NCBI GenBank assembly: GCA_902515175.1
Contig: CABXTP010000002.1
Span: forward strand, 1 to 48,854
Reading direction: 5' to 3'
Source of the DNA: an uncultured Pelagibacteraceae bacterium
GTDB taxonomy: Bacteria; Pseudomonadota; Alphaproteobacteria; Pelagibacterales; Pelagibacteraceae
DNA: 48,854 nucleotides
Positions 22,111 to 34,226 of the stretch are shown one piece after another. How positions within the stretch are numbered: position 1 is the first letter of the stretch; every line of letters starts with the position of its first letter. A program made the position numbers and the translations under genes. The notes beneath the pieces are model-generated. The model worked only from the letters and a program-made list of their open reading frames with translations, searched no databases and was not told the DNA's origin.

Positions 22111-22667
22111 GAATAATAGGAGGAAATTATAAAGGTAAAAAACTTTTTTTACCTAAAGATAAATATACTAGGCCGCTAAAAGATATTGTAAAAGAATCCA
22201 TTTTTAATTTAATTACTCATTCAAAAAAAATTAATATAGATATTGAAAAATCTGAAGTTTTAGACTTATTTTCTGGAACTGGCTCATTTGGGCTAGAATG
22301 TTTATCAAGAAATTGTAAAAAAGTAGTTTTTTTTGAAAATTATATAGAAGCAATAAAGATTTTACAAAAAAATCTTAATCTTTTTTTAAATATAGAAAAT
22401 ACTCAAATTTATAAAAAAAACTTCTTTGATTTTTTTTCCTCTAAAAAATTTTTTAATTTTAATTTTGATATAATCTTTATTGACCCGCCTTATAAAGAAA
22501 AAAAAATTAATGAAATAATAGAAATTATTTTAGAAAAAAAAATTCTTAGTAAAAATGGAATTCTAATTATACATCGTCATAAAAAGGATAATATAAAAAT
22601 TACAGAAAAGCTAAAAATTATTGAAGATAGGGTTTATGGAATATCTAAAATACTATTTGGAAATTAG
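22107..22667 (+). CDS. rsmD: 16S rRNA m2G966 methyltransferase
   Basis: MRIIGGNYKGKKLFLP, LDLFSGTGSFGLECLSR, IIFIDPPYK. Confidence 0.94.
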   Translation: MRIIGGNYKGKKLFLPKDKYTRPLKDIVKESIFNLITHSKKINIDIEKSEVLDLFSGTGSFGLECLSRNCKKVVFFENYIEAIKILQKNLNLFLNIENTQIYKKNFFDFFSSKKFFNFNFDIIFIDPPYKEKKINEIIEIILEKKILSKNGILIIHRHKKDNIKITEKLKIIEDRVYGISKILFGN

Positions 22668-23825
22668 AATTTTTTTTGTTTGCTTTTTAATAAGCTCAAC
22701 AGCAGGCTGATTAAATGGATCAATTTTCATTGCCCTACCTAATATTATTGTCTCTAGAATAAAAAAAGTGAACAATTCACCTAAAGTTTGCTCATTTCTA
22801 TCATTTATAACAAAACTTCGGAAAGGAATTTCCTTTTTTCTAAAAATATTTTCAGTAGCCAAAAACTGACTGTATGAAATATCATTTAATTTTTTGTTTG
22901 CTAAAAATGAGTGTGAGCTGAGTAGATCTTTATAATTTATTTTTTTTGATTTTTTTTCTTTAACAAAAAAAAAAGTAAAAAAATGATTTTTTTTACCATC
23001 CAAGTAATATTGCATCAAACTATGATTATCTTTAGGCATTGTTGATATAACTGGAAGTATCCCTTTGCCTTTCTTACCTAAACTTTCAGCTACTAACTGT
23101 TGATACCAATTAAATAAGTCATTAGATCTATCATCATAATTCAAAATTATTGAATTAGTTTTTTTTTTTTCAATTAAATCAAATATATTAGTTGTATTTA
23201 GTACTAATGAATTTATAAAATTCTTATTTTTAATTAATTGATTTAACCTTCTAAATTTATTAACTTTAAATCCCATTAATTGCGCTGGCAACATACCAAC
23301 TTCTGAAAGTACCGAGTATCTTCCTCCAATAAAATTATTATGATGTATAATTTCTGATTTTAATTCATTTGCTAATTCTGTTAAATAATTTTTCTTATTT
23401 TCAGTAATGAAAACATTTTTATTTTTTTTATTTGTAAAAATACTTGTGTTTGAAATAGTTTCTAATGTATTTCCTGATTTTGAAATAATTAAAACTAACT
23501 TTTTTTTAAAATAATTTTGAGGTAAAACGTTTGATATATTGTCAATGAACTCAAAATTTTTATTTTTTGGATTTAAAAATTTATATATCGCTTTTGCACC
23601 AAGTATAGATCCTCCCATTCCAATTAATTGAACAGATTTAATTTTTTTTAATTTACTAATTATTTTTTTGGGAAATGAATCTTTGTATTTTTTGTCTAAA
23701 GATAAAATTAAATCATTTTTTTCAGCAATTAGTTTTTTGAAAATTTTAAAAATTTTTTTTTTATTTTTAAATTTTTTATTTCTAGTATTAAAGTTTTTAA
23801 ATTCTATATATCTGCCAAGCATCAA
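22653..23825 (-). CDS. pgi: glucose-6-phosphate isomerase
   Basis: SIS-domain motifs GMGGSILGAKAI, ISKSGNTLET, GGRYSVLSEVGMLPA; divergent short form. Confidence 0.87.
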   Translation of the reverse strand: MMLGRYIEFKNFNTRNKKFKNKKKIFKIFKKLIAEKNDLILSLDKKYKDSFPKKIISKLKKIKSVQLIGMGGSILGAKAIYKFLNPKNKNFEFIDNISNVLPQNYFKKKLVLIISKSGNTLETISNTSIFTNKKNKNVFITENKKNYLTELANELKSEIIHHNNFIGGRYSVLSEVGMLPAQLMGFKVNKFRRLNQLIKNKNFINSLVLNTTNIFDLIEKKKTNSIILNYDDRSNDLFNWYQQLVAESLGKKGKGILPVISTMPKDNHSLMQYYLDGKKNHFFTFFFVKEKKSKKINYKDLLSSHSFLANKKLNDISYSQFLATENIFRKKEIPFRSFVINDRNEQTLGELFTFFILETIILGRAMKIDPFNQPAVELIKKQTKKILISK

Positions 23826-23827
23826 TG

Positions 23828-24136
23828 TTATTCGATTTTTTCAAGAATTGATTTTTCTATTGATGTTGGTTTTAAATTTTTTTCACCATTAGAAGATTTT
23901 TTAGTTTCGTTATTAACTAGAATTTTAATCTCATCATCATCTATTTGATTGATATTTTCCTCAGCATTTTCTGGAATTGGTAGCTTTCCATAATCAGGTG
24001 GTAATACAAGAGGGTTTTTCTTTTCAACCAAAAATTCATCAGCTGTTGATTTTTTTTTAAGAGTAAAAGCATCTTTGGTAGACTGACACGAAGTGAAAAA
24101 AAGTGATACAATTAATAATAAAATAAATTTTTTCAT
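23828..24136 (-). CDS. DUF3035-like lipoprotein
   Basis: Lipobox LFFTSC; ADEFLVEKKNPLVLPPDYGKLPIP pattern. Confidence 0.75.
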   Translation of the reverse strand: MKKFILLLIVSLFFTSCQSTKDAFTLKKKSTADEFLVEKKNPLVLPPDYGKLPIPENAEENINQIDDDEIKILVNNETKKSSNGEKNLKPTSIEKSILEKIE

Positions 24137-24606
24137 GATGTTTTTTTTTTAATAAATTCTAAAATTATTAATAAAAATACTCCAATAGTAATAAATATAT
24201 CAGCAACATTAAATATAAACCAATGAAAATTATTTATATTTATATCTATAAAGTCTGGTACAGAAGAATAGTATATTCTATCAAATAGATTACCGAACGA
24301 GCCACCTACTATCATTAAAAAGCTTATTTTTTCAATACCTTGTGATTTATTTGCAAACCATATAATTATTAATGTTATCAAGGCTATTATAATTGAAATC
24401 ATATTATAAAAAAATCTATCTTCAAAGGATAGCAAGCCAAAAGCAATTCCGTCATTCCATATCAAATTAAAATTCATAAAAGATGTAACAGAAATGTTTA
24501 ATTCACCTAAGGGTTCTGAATATTTGATAATTAAAAATTTAGTTAGACGGTCTAAAGCAAAAACAAAAGCAACTAAGACAAGGTATAATAAATTTTTTTT
24601 TAACAT
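24133..24606 (-). CDS. lspA: lipoprotein signal peptidase
   Basis: ALDRLTKFLI, MNFNLIWNDGIAFGLL, VGGSFGNLFDRIYY, NVADIFITIG. Confidence 0.96.
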   Translation of the reverse strand: MLKKNLLYLVLVAFVFALDRLTKFLIIKYSEPLGELNISVTSFMNFNLIWNDGIAFGLLSFEDRFFYNMISIIIALITLIIIWFANKSQGIEKISFLMIVGGSFGNLFDRIYYSSVPDFIDININNFHWFIFNVADIFITIGVFLLIILEFIKKKTS

Positions 24607-24615
24607 TAAAAAATT

Positions 24616-27330
24616 TTAACCATGTCTATCACATGGGTCTTTATTAATTTTCCAGCAAACCGGACATTTTTTACCCTCTGCTTTAACAGTCTCAACCTCA
24701 ATTTCAGAATTTTCAATTTTTGAAATTATTGCTGAAGAGGTAATACATAATTCTGAAAAGTCAGTATCTTTAGCTATTTTCATATATTCTGAATTTAATT
24801 GAATTTTTAAAGATGCCTCTAAACTTGACCCAATAGTCTTCTCAGCTCTTTTTTTTTCGATACTTAAATTACAAATATCTCTTATCTTAATCAGTTTTGT
24901 CCATTTTAAATTTATTTCATCATCTTGCATTTTTTTCGGAAAATCTAAAAATTTCTCTAAGTGTATACTTTTTTTATCAGCACTAATTAATCTATAAATT
25001 TCCTCTGTTGTAAATGAAAGTATTGGAGCAAACCATTTTAACAAAGACTCAAGTATCACTTTCAAGGTTAATATTACTGATTTCCTTTTTTCAGAATTTT
25101 TAGCATCACAATACAAAGAATCTTTTCTAATATCAAAATAGAAAGCTGATAAATCAACTGTGCAAAAATTTAGTAATTCTTTATATAAATTGTGAAAGTC
25201 ATATATTTCAAAATATTTTTTAAAATTTTTATCTAATAAAAAAATTTTATGAAACATAAATCTTTCAAGCTCTGGTAACTTTTTAATATCAATTTTTTGT
25301 AGGTCAATTTTTTCGAAATCATCATTAATATTTCCTAATAAATATCTGAACGTGTTTCTAATTTTTCTGTACGAATCTGAATGCTGATCTAAAATAGAAT
25401 AATCAATTCTTAGATCTTCTGCATAATTTGAAGACGCTACCCAAATTCTTAAAATATCTGCTCCGTATTTCTTTAAAATATCCTCTGGGGCAATTACGTT
25501 TCCAAGAGATTTTGACATTTTTAAACCTTTTCCATCTACAACAAATCCATGAGACAAGATAGAGTCAAAAGGAGCTCTTCCTCGTGTTCCACATGACTCG
25601 AGCAAAGATGAATGAAACCAACCTCTGTGTTGATCAGAACCCTCAAGATACATTGATGCCGGCCATTTTAAATCTTGTCTTTTTTCAAGAACAAAAGAGT
25701 GAGTAGAACCGCTATCAAACCAAACTTCTACAATATCACTTAGCTTATCGTAGTCTTCTGCTTTATATTTGTTTCCTAGGAATTTTTGTGGATCATCTGA
25801 GAACCAGCAATCAGATCCCTCCTTTTCATAAATATTTGCAATATTTTCTATAACATCATCATCAACTAGTACTTTTTTAGTTTTTTTATGAACAAAAATC
25901 GGTAGTGGGACACCCCAGACTCTTTGTCTTGACACGCACCAATCAGGTCTAGTTTCTATCATAGATTTAAGTCTTTCTTTACCTTTGCTTGGGTAAAATT
26001 TAGTTTGATCTATTGCTTTGATAGCTTTAGATCTTAATTCATGACTTTCCATTGAAATAAACCATTGTGGTGTAGCTCTATGAACTAATGGTGCCTTTGA
26101 TCTCCACGAGTGCGGGTAGGAATGGGTAAGTTCTCCATTAAACAAAAGTTTCTTTTGCTCTTTTAGTTTTTCAATTACAATTTTGTTAGATTTAAAAATA
26201 TGTAGCCCTTCAAATAAAAGAACATTGTTAGTATATTTGCCATCTCCATCAACAGTTTCTATCGCTTTAATACCGTTACTTAAACATAGATTAAAATCAT
26301 CTGGTCCATGACTAGGTGCACAATGTACGATTCCGGTACCTTGCTCTGTTGTGACAAATCTTGCCGCAAGCATTGGTATTTTATAATCGTAACCTAAATC
26401 AAAAAAAGGATGACGACAAAATGTATCTCTCAGTTCTATGCCTTTAAATTTTTTAAGTTTCTCAAAATTTTTAATACTGCAATCTCGTATTACACTTTCA
26501 AGCAACTCAGCAGCAATTACTATTTTTTTATTTTTAAAATCACCGTCATCATTAATTTTAATTAGGAGATAATTTAAATTTTCATTAAAAGCTAAAGCTT
26601 TATTTGCTGGAATGGTCCATGGTGTTGTAGTCCAAATTATTATTTCACAATTTTCAATATCTTTAAATTTTGTTTCCTCCACAGGAAATGATGCGTAGAT
26701 TGTATCTGATTTATGATCTAGATATTCTACTTCAGCATCTGCTAATGCTGTTTTTTCTACTGTAGACCATAAAACAGGTTTAAATCCTCTGTAAAGACTT
26801 CCCTCTTTTAAAAATTTTCCAAGTTCTCTTACAATTTGCGCTTCAGCTTGAAAACTCATTGTTGAATAATAATTTTGCCAATCACCTACTACACCTAAAC
26901 GTTTAAATTGATCTTTATGGACACCGATCCATTTTTCAGCAAAATTTCTACACTCTTTCCTAAACTCAACTATCGGTATCTCATTTTTATTTTTTTTGTT
27001 TTTTTTGTATTGTTCTTCAATTTTCCATTCTATTGGTAATCCATGACAATCCCACCCAGGAACATAAACTGAGTCTTTTCCGTCCATTTGGTGGAATTTT
27101 ACAATAATATCTTTTAATATTTTATTTAGCGCAGTCCCCATATGTATATTTCCATTTGCATATGGTGGTCCATCATGAAGTACAAACTTCTCCTGGCCTT
27201 TGCTTGATTTTCTCAATTCTTTGTAAAGACTAATTTCATCCCAATATTTTAATATCTCAGGTTCTTTTGTCGGTAGATTAGCTTTCATTGAAAAAGCTGT
27301 TTTAGGTAAATTTATCAAAGATTTGTTCAT
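24616..27330 (-). CDS. ileS: isoleucyl-tRNA synthetase
   Basis: LHDGPPYANGNIHMGTALNKILKD (HIGH), KMSKSLGN (KMSKS), C-terminal CPVCWKI zinc motif. Confidence 0.98.
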   Translation of the reverse strand: MNKSLINLPKTAFSMKANLPTKEPEILKYWDEISLYKELRKSSKGQEKFVLHDGPPYANGNIHMGTALNKILKDIIVKFHQMDGKDSVYVPGWDCHGLPIEWKIEEQYKKNKKNKNEIPIVEFRKECRNFAEKWIGVHKDQFKRLGVVGDWQNYYSTMSFQAEAQIVRELGKFLKEGSLYRGFKPVLWSTVEKTALADAEVEYLDHKSDTIYASFPVEETKFKDIENCEIIIWTTTPWTIPANKALAFNENLNYLLIKINDDGDFKNKKIVIAAELLESVIRDCSIKNFEKLKKFKGIELRDTFCRHPFFDLGYDYKIPMLAARFVTTEQGTGIVHCAPSHGPDDFNLCLSNGIKAIETVDGDGKYTNNVLLFEGLHIFKSNKIVIEKLKEQKKLLFNGELTHSYPHSWRSKAPLVHRATPQWFISMESHELRSKAIKAIDQTKFYPSKGKERLKSMIETRPDWCVSRQRVWGVPLPIFVHKKTKKVLVDDDVIENIANIYEKEGSDCWFSDDPQKFLGNKYKAEDYDKLSDIVEVWFDSGSTHSFVLEKRQDLKWPASMYLEGSDQHRGWFHSSLLESCGTRGRAPFDSILSHGFVVDGKGLKMSKSLGNVIAPEDILKKYGADILRIWVASSNYAEDLRIDYSILDQHSDSYRKIRNTFRYLLGNINDDFEKIDLQKIDIKKLPELERFMFHKIFLLDKNFKKYFEIYDFHNLYKELLNFCTVDLSAFYFDIRKDSLYCDAKNSEKRKSVILTLKVILESLLKWFAPILSFTTEEIYRLISADKKSIHLEKFLDFPKKMQDDEINLKWTKLIKIRDICNLSIEKKRAEKTIGSSLEASLKIQLNSEYMKIAKDTDFSELCITSSAIISKIENSEIEVETVKAEGKKCPVCWKINKDPCDRHG

Positions 27331-28259
27331 TAAGTTTTTTTCGCAATTAATAGATCTTTATTAATTTGTTTTTTTAATTGTTTAGCATTCTTAAATTTTT
27401 TTTCTTTTCTAATAAATTTCAAAAACTCTACTGTTAAATACTTATTATAAAGATTTCCAGAGAAATTAAACAAATGTACTTCTAAAACTAACTCCTTTTG
27501 ATTAAAAGTAGGTCTATAACCTAAATTCGCAATACCTTTAATAAATGACTTAATATTCTCTTGCTTAACTTTTACAGCGTATACTCCTGGCTTAGCTAAA
27601 ACATAATCTTTGATATCTAAATTACACGTTGGAAAACCAATCTTTTTTCCAAATTGTCTTCCTTTTTCAACTTTTCCAACAATGGTCCAATTTCTTTTTA
27701 AAAATTTATTGGCTTTTGAAAGATCACCACTCTGTAGAAGTTTTCTAATCAAAGTTGAGGAAATAATTCTTTTTTTTATTTTTTTTGGTTCAGATTTTAT
27801 AATTTTGTATCCATATTTTTTTTGTAGATTAATTAATTGAGAAACATTGCCTTCTCTTTTATTTCCATATCTGAAATTATTACTTACAAAAACAAATTTT
27901 GATTTAAGTTTTTTATAAATTATATTATCGACAAAATCTAACGATTTGATTTTTGAAAACTTAAGGTCAAATTTTTTGTTTATAACAAAATCAACACCAA
28001 ATTTTTTAAGTAAGTAAAATTTTTGCTCAAAATTTGAAATTCTAAAATTTTTTATCTTTTTATTAAAGAACATTTTTGGCATCGGTTCAAAAGTTAAAAC
28101 CCCAATGCTTACCTGGTATTTCTTTTTAAACTTTTTAGCAAGATTAAATAATTTTTGATGTCCAATATGAATTCCATCAAAATTTCCAATCAAGATAATA
28201 GAATTTTTATGTTCTTTTTTGATATTAAAATTTTTATATAAAAAAGTTTTTTTTACCAT
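27330..28259 (-). CDS. ribF: bifunctional riboflavin kinase/FAD synthetase
   Basis: IGNFDGIHIGHQKLF, ISSTLIRKLLQSGDL, GKKIGFPTCNLD, GIANLGYRPTF. Confidence 0.95.
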   Translation of the reverse strand: MVKKTFLYKNFNIKKEHKNSIILIGNFDGIHIGHQKLFNLAKKFKKKYQVSIGVLTFEPMPKMFFNKKIKNFRISNFEQKFYLLKKFGVDFVINKKFDLKFSKIKSLDFVDNIIYKKLKSKFVFVSNNFRYGNKREGNVSQLINLQKKYGYKIIKSEPKKIKKRIISSTLIRKLLQSGDLSKANKFLKRNWTIVGKVEKGRQFGKKIGFPTCNLDIKDYVLAKPGVYAVKVKQENIKSFIKGIANLGYRPTFNQKELVLEVHLFNFSGNLYNKYLTVEFLKFIRKEKKFKNAKQLKKQINKDLLIAKKT

Positions 28260-29071
28260 TTTAAAAATGATTGAGTGTAATTACAAATTGTTTCATAATT
28301 TTGTAAAACTTTTCTTAATCCCTCTTTCTCAATTTCGCTCTTATGAATACCATTACTTATTAATAAAGAATCATAATTTAAAAGATTTGCACCTTTTATA
28401 TCTGTATTAAGGTTGTCCCCAATACAAAGTATTTTTTTATTCTTTTTATCTACTGATTGCTGATAGACTTCAGGGTAAGGTTTTCCAAAATAAATTACTT
28501 TTCCACCAAGTTTTTCAAATACCATGGCAACAGAACCTGCGCATAATTCTCTTCTGTCACCTTTATCAACAATAAGATCTGGGTTAGTGCAAATCATTGT
28601 TTTATCAATAACGTTTTCTAACAAATTTTTATAAAATGTTAAATCATCATTATGCTCATCAAACAATCCCGTGCATAATATATATTTGCTTATATTTATA
28701 TCTAGGGATTTCATTTCTCTAAAATCGTTAAATAAATCAAAATCTCTCGGCGGACCTATATGAAAAAATTTTTGATTAAAAAAATTTTTTTTTAAATAAT
28801 TTAATGCTGCTTCTCCTGATGTGAATACGTGATTACTAATTTCCTCTTCTAAACCCATTTTTTTTAAAAAAGTTTTCACTGGAGTGCTTGGTCTTGGAGC
28901 ATTAGTTAATAAAACATAATCTTTTTTGATTCTTGATAATTCATCAAGCACATTGATTGCCTCTTTATGAAGAGAAATTCCATTATGAACAACCCCCCAT
29001 AAATCTATGTAGAATAGATTATAATTATCTGCTATGGAACGTAGCCCTGATTGATCTAAATTTTTAGTCAT
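28253..29071 (-). CDS. HAD superfamily class IIA hydrolase (TIGR01459-like)
   Basis: FYIDLWGVVHNG, LTNAPRPS, YFGKPYPEVYQ, CIGDNLNTDIKGA. Confidence 0.9.
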   Translation of the reverse strand: MTKNLDQSGLRSIADNYNLFYIDLWGVVHNGISLHKEAINVLDELSRIKKDYVLLTNAPRPSTPVKTFLKKMGLEEEISNHVFTSGEAALNYLKKNFFNQKFFHIGPPRDFDLFNDFREMKSLDINISKYILCTGLFDEHNDDLTFYKNLLENVIDKTMICTNPDLIVDKGDRRELCAGSVAMVFEKLGGKVIYFGKPYPEVYQQSVDKKNKKILCIGDNLNTDIKGANLLNYDSLLISNGIHKSEIEKEGLRKVLQNYETICNYTQSFLKW

Positions 29072-29138
29072 AAAACAATCTATAAACCATTAAACCCCAT
29101 ATTTCCTACATATTTTAGCAAGTAATTTTGAAAACCAT

Positions 29139-29166
29139 CTTGAAATACTACTCCAAATATCTATAT
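29139..29166 (+). promoter_or_regulatory. candidate sigma32 (RpoH) promoter for groES-groEL
   Basis: CTTGAAA (29139-29145), 14-nt spacer, TCTATAT (29160-29166) against E. coli consensus CTTGAAA-N13-15-CCCATNT; -10 only partly matches. Confidence 0.45.
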
Positions 29167-29192
29167 GAAGATCATATTTAAAGGAGATTTTT

Positions 29193-29483
29193 ATGAAATT
29201 TAAACCGTTACACGATAGAGTTTTAATAGAAGTTTTAGACAGTAGTGAAAAAACTTCTGGTGGGATAATTATTCCAGATACTGCACAAGAAAAACCTCAA
29301 GAAGGTAAAGTTGTTGCAGTTGGAGGTGGAGCTAAAACTGAGGATGGAAAAAAAATTCCGATGGATGTTAAAGTTGGTGACAAAGTTTTGTTTGGCAAAT
29401 GGTCCGGAACTGAAGTCAAAATTGATGGTAAAGAATACAGCATAATGAAAGAGTCTGACATTATGGGTATTTCAAGCAAGTAA
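29193..29483 (+). CDS. groES: co-chaperonin GroES
   Basis: [13 protein letters not shown]...[23 protein letters not shown]. Confidence 0.98.
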   Translation: MKFKPLHDRVLIEVLDSSEKTSGGIIIPDTAQEKPQEGKVVAVGGGAKTEDGKKIPMDVKVGDKVLFGKWSGTEVKIDGKEYSIMKESDIMGISSK

Positions 29484-29493
29484 TTTAAATTAA

Positions 29494-31167
<1,674 letters not shown>

Positions 31168-31193
31168 TCCCTATTAATCTCAAACACAAATTC

Positions 31194-31224
31194 AAAAAGG
31201 GCAGTTTTTACTGCCCTTTTTTTT
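31194..31224 (+). terminator. intrinsic terminator of groESL
   Basis: GGGCAG-TTTTTA-CTGCCC followed by a T tract. Confidence 0.9.
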
Positions 31225-31394
31225 TATCTTAAAAAAAAATAAGTAATTAAAATTACTGTTAAAATTATAATTAACCAAATTGATAAGTTGTTAAAGAATT
31301 GCCTTTTTACTAAATTAGTTTTTATAAAAGATGGTAACATTAATATTAAAATTCCAATTAAGTAAAAAATTGGAATAATTTGATCAAAATCCAT
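31224..31394 (-). CDS. 56-aa small membrane protein
   Basis: MDFDQIIPIFYLIGILILMLPSFI...LSIWLIIILTVILITYFFLR; two predicted TM helices; start moved to internal ATG. Confidence 0.55.
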   Translation of the reverse strand: MDFDQIIPIFYLIGILILMLPSFIKTNLVKRQFFNNLSIWLIIILTVILITYFFLR

Positions 31395-31404
31395 GCTAAT
31401 TATT

Positions 31405-32163
31405 CTATTTTTTACTGAGATATATCCTAGGGACTTGTTTGCTATAATTATACTCACTAAAAAAAAATTTAGCTTCTTTTTGGATTAACTTAATATCCTC
31501 TTGACTAAATTTAAGCTTATACTTAATTTTTGAATTAAATTTTAATTCTTTTAACTTTATTTCACCAAATCTTATTTTCTCATTATTTAATGATAATTTG
31601 TGTTTTAGCTTTACAATATCTTTTTCAAGGTTTTCATATTTATAAATATGAACTTTATATTTGTTACTGGAAATAATATCCTTCATCCAGGTAAAAAAAT
31701 ATAAGCATTTAAATTGAAGGAATAGCTTAAAAAGTAAACTTATTTCTCTCTTTTTAAGTTTATTAAAATTTTTCATAGGTAAAATTTTTTCATCATATAA
31801 GTACCACCAAAAATAACTTACTATCCAATGATAAGGGTTTCTTACAAAAGCAAAGGTATAATAGTGATTTAGATTCATTTTAATTTTATCTTCTAAAATT
31901 TTAAGACTAGAGTGATCATTTAATATAATTCTTTTTGAGAAATTGAATTTTTTAAAGTTTTTCAACGTAAATTTATTTTTTTTATATTCGTAATTTTGTT
32001 TTTTTAAAATATTAAATTTTTTTTTTAATTTCTCTTCAATTGGTCTTAGACTGGTTATAGTATCTTTGCTTCCACAAAATTGAGATAAATAAAATTCAAT
32101 TGAACTCCCAGCAGTTTTTGCTGTTTTTAGAAAAATAAAATTATTTTTTTTTGAAACTATCAT
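31405..32163 (-). CDS. sulfotransferase family protein
   Basis: FIFLKTAKTAGSSIEFYL (5'-PSB-like) and YTFAFVRNPYHWIVSYFWW (3'-PB-like) motifs. Confidence 0.8.
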   Translation of the reverse strand: MIVSKKNNFIFLKTAKTAGSSIEFYLSQFCGSKDTITSLRPIEEKLKKKFNILKKQNYEYKKNKFTLKNFKKFNFSKRIILNDHSSLKILEDKIKMNLNHYYTFAFVRNPYHWIVSYFWWYLYDEKILPMKNFNKLKKREISLLFKLFLQFKCLYFFTWMKDIISSNKYKVHIYKYENLEKDIVKLKHKLSLNNEKIRFGEIKLKELKFNSKIKYKLKFSQEDIKLIQKEAKFFFSEYNYSKQVPRIYLSKK

Positions 32164-32399
32164 GAATCTTAATTATATTTTTATTATAATCTACAGCATA
32201 TTAAAAATAAAAAAAATTCATTAAGTTATCATTTGATCATAATATGAATTATAATTTTTAAATCTAAACAAGATTGAATAATTTTTTGTAAATTAGCGAA
32301 AAATTTAAATTGAACATAAATTTAATGTTAAAAAAGACCAATATTTGTTATTTTTTTAAGTTTTCAAAAGATTTTTTTAATGTATAACGGCGTGAATTT

Positions 32400-34226
32400 A
32401 TGAACCAAGAAATAAGAAATATTACAATTATAGCACACGTAGACCACGGCAAAACAACATTAATTGATAATTTAATGAAACAGAGTGGGTCATTTAGAGA
32501 AAATGAGATCATTGATGAGAGATTAATGGACTCTGGTGAACTCGAAAAAGAAAGAGGAATTACTATTCTTGCTAAACCGGCTTCTATTAATTGGAAAAAC
32601 TCTAGAGTTAATATAATTGATACACCTGGTCATAGGGATTTTGCGGCTGAAGTTGAGAGAGTTTTAAGTATGGCTGATGGTGCTCTTCTATTAATTGACT
32701 CCGCAGAAGGAGTTATGCCTCAAACAAAGTTTGTCTTAGCAAAGGCCCTTAAACAAGGTTTAAAGCCAATTGTCGTGATAAATAAACTTGATAAAGCTGA
32801 TCAAAGAGCGAACGAAGTGTTAGACGAAACTTTTGATTTATTTGTAAGTTTAGAAGCTAATGAAGAGCAATTAGATTTCCCTGTATTATATGCTAGTGGA
32901 CGATCTGGTTGGGCTGATAAGGAAATTGAGGGTCCTAGAGAAAATCTTAATCCCTTATTAGACCTGATAATTCAACATGTAAAACCAGCAGAATTAGATA
33001 AGACAAAGCCATTTGCAATGCTTTCTACTCTACTTTACGCAGATAGTTTTTTAGGGAGAAGTTTAGTAGGTCGAATTGCACAAGGCACTGCAAAAGCTAA
33101 CCAAACTATAAAAGCAATAAATTTAAAAGGTGAAAAAGTCGATGAGGGACGACTTACTAAAATTTTTAGGTATGAAGGAACAAAAAAAGTTCCAATCGAA
33201 ATTGGTGAAGCTGGAGATATTGTTGTTGTCGCTGGCTTAGAAAAAGCAAACGTTGCAGATACAATTTGTGATCTTGAGGTAGATCAGGCTATAAAAGCTA
33301 CTCCAATTGATCCACCAACAATGTCAATTACAATTACAGTTAATACCTCTCCTTTAGCAGGCACAGAGGGAAAAAAACTTACGAGTACTCAAATTAGAGA
33401 TAGATTAGTTCAAGAGGCACAAAATAATGTAGGTATAACCTTTACAGAGAATGAGGGAAATGATTCTTTTGTTGTAAGTGGTAGAGGGGAATTAATGTTA
33501 GAAATATTATTGACTCAAATGAGAAGAGAAGGTTTTGAGATGACAGTAAGTCCTCCTAAGGTTTTATACAAAAAAGATGAAAATGGAAATAAGCTTGAGC
33601 CTATAGAGGAAATTACTATGGATCTCGATGAAGAGTTTTCATCTAAAATTATTGATTCTATGAATAGACGTAAAGGTAAATTAGTTGAATTAAAAGATAC
33701 TGGCAAAAACAAAAAAAGATTAATTTTTCATGCCCCAACTAGAGGTTTAATGGGTTATACAAGTAGATTTCTTACGCTGACAAAAGGAAACGGGGTGATA
33801 AATAGAATTTTTCATAACTATGGCCCTTTTGAAGGAGAGATGGAAGGTAGAAGAAATGGTGCATTAATTTCTATGGAGCAAGGTAAGGCTGTTGCATTTG
33901 CAATTTTTAATTTGCAAGCAAGGGGAGAAATGTTTGTAACACATAACGACCCTGTATATCCAGGTATGATTGTTGGTTTGTCTCCAAAGCCTGGGGATAT
34001 GATTATAAATGTTATGAAAGGTAAAAAATTAACTAACATGAGAACTCAGGGTACTGATGAAAATGTTGTTCTTACGCCAGTTAGAAAAATGTCAATTGCA
34101 GAGCAATTAAGTATGTTAAATACTGATGAAGCTCTAGAAATCACTCCAGATTCATGTCGATTAAGAAAAGCAATTCTTGACCCACATGAGAGAAAAAGAA
34201 GTGAAAAATCTGGCACTGCAGCCTAA
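32400..34226 (+). CDS. typA: ribosome-associated GTPase TypA/BipA
   Basis: IIAHVDHGKTTLID, RGITILAK, DTPGHRDF, NKLDKAD, C-terminal TypA domain. Confidence 0.98.
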   Translation: MNQEIRNITIIAHVDHGKTTLIDNLMKQSGSFRENEIIDERLMDSGELEKERGITILAKPASINWKNSRVNIIDTPGHRDFAAEVERVLSMADGALLLIDSAEGVMPQTKFVLAKALKQGLKPIVVINKLDKADQRANEVLDETFDLFVSLEANEEQLDFPVLYASGRSGWADKEIEGPRENLNPLLDLIIQHVKPAELDKTKPFAMLSTLLYADSFLGRSLVGRIAQGTAKANQTIKAINLKGEKVDEGRLTKIFRYEGTKKVPIEIGEAGDIVVVAGLEKANVADTICDLEVDQAIKATPIDPPTMSITITVNTSPLAGTEGKKLTSTQIRDRLVQEAQNNVGITFTENEGNDSFVVSGRGELMLEILLTQMRREGFEMTVSPPKVLYKKDENGNKLEPIEEITMDLDEEFSSKIIDSMNRRKGKLVELKDTGKNKKRLIFHAPTRGLMGYTSRFLTLTKGNGVINRIFHNYGPFEGEMEGRRNGALISMEQGKAVAFAIFNLQARGEMFVTHNDPVYPGMIVGLSPKPGDMIINVMKGKKLTNMRTQGTDENVVLTPVRKMSIAEQLSMLNTDEALEITPDSCRLRKAILDPHERKRSEKSGTAA

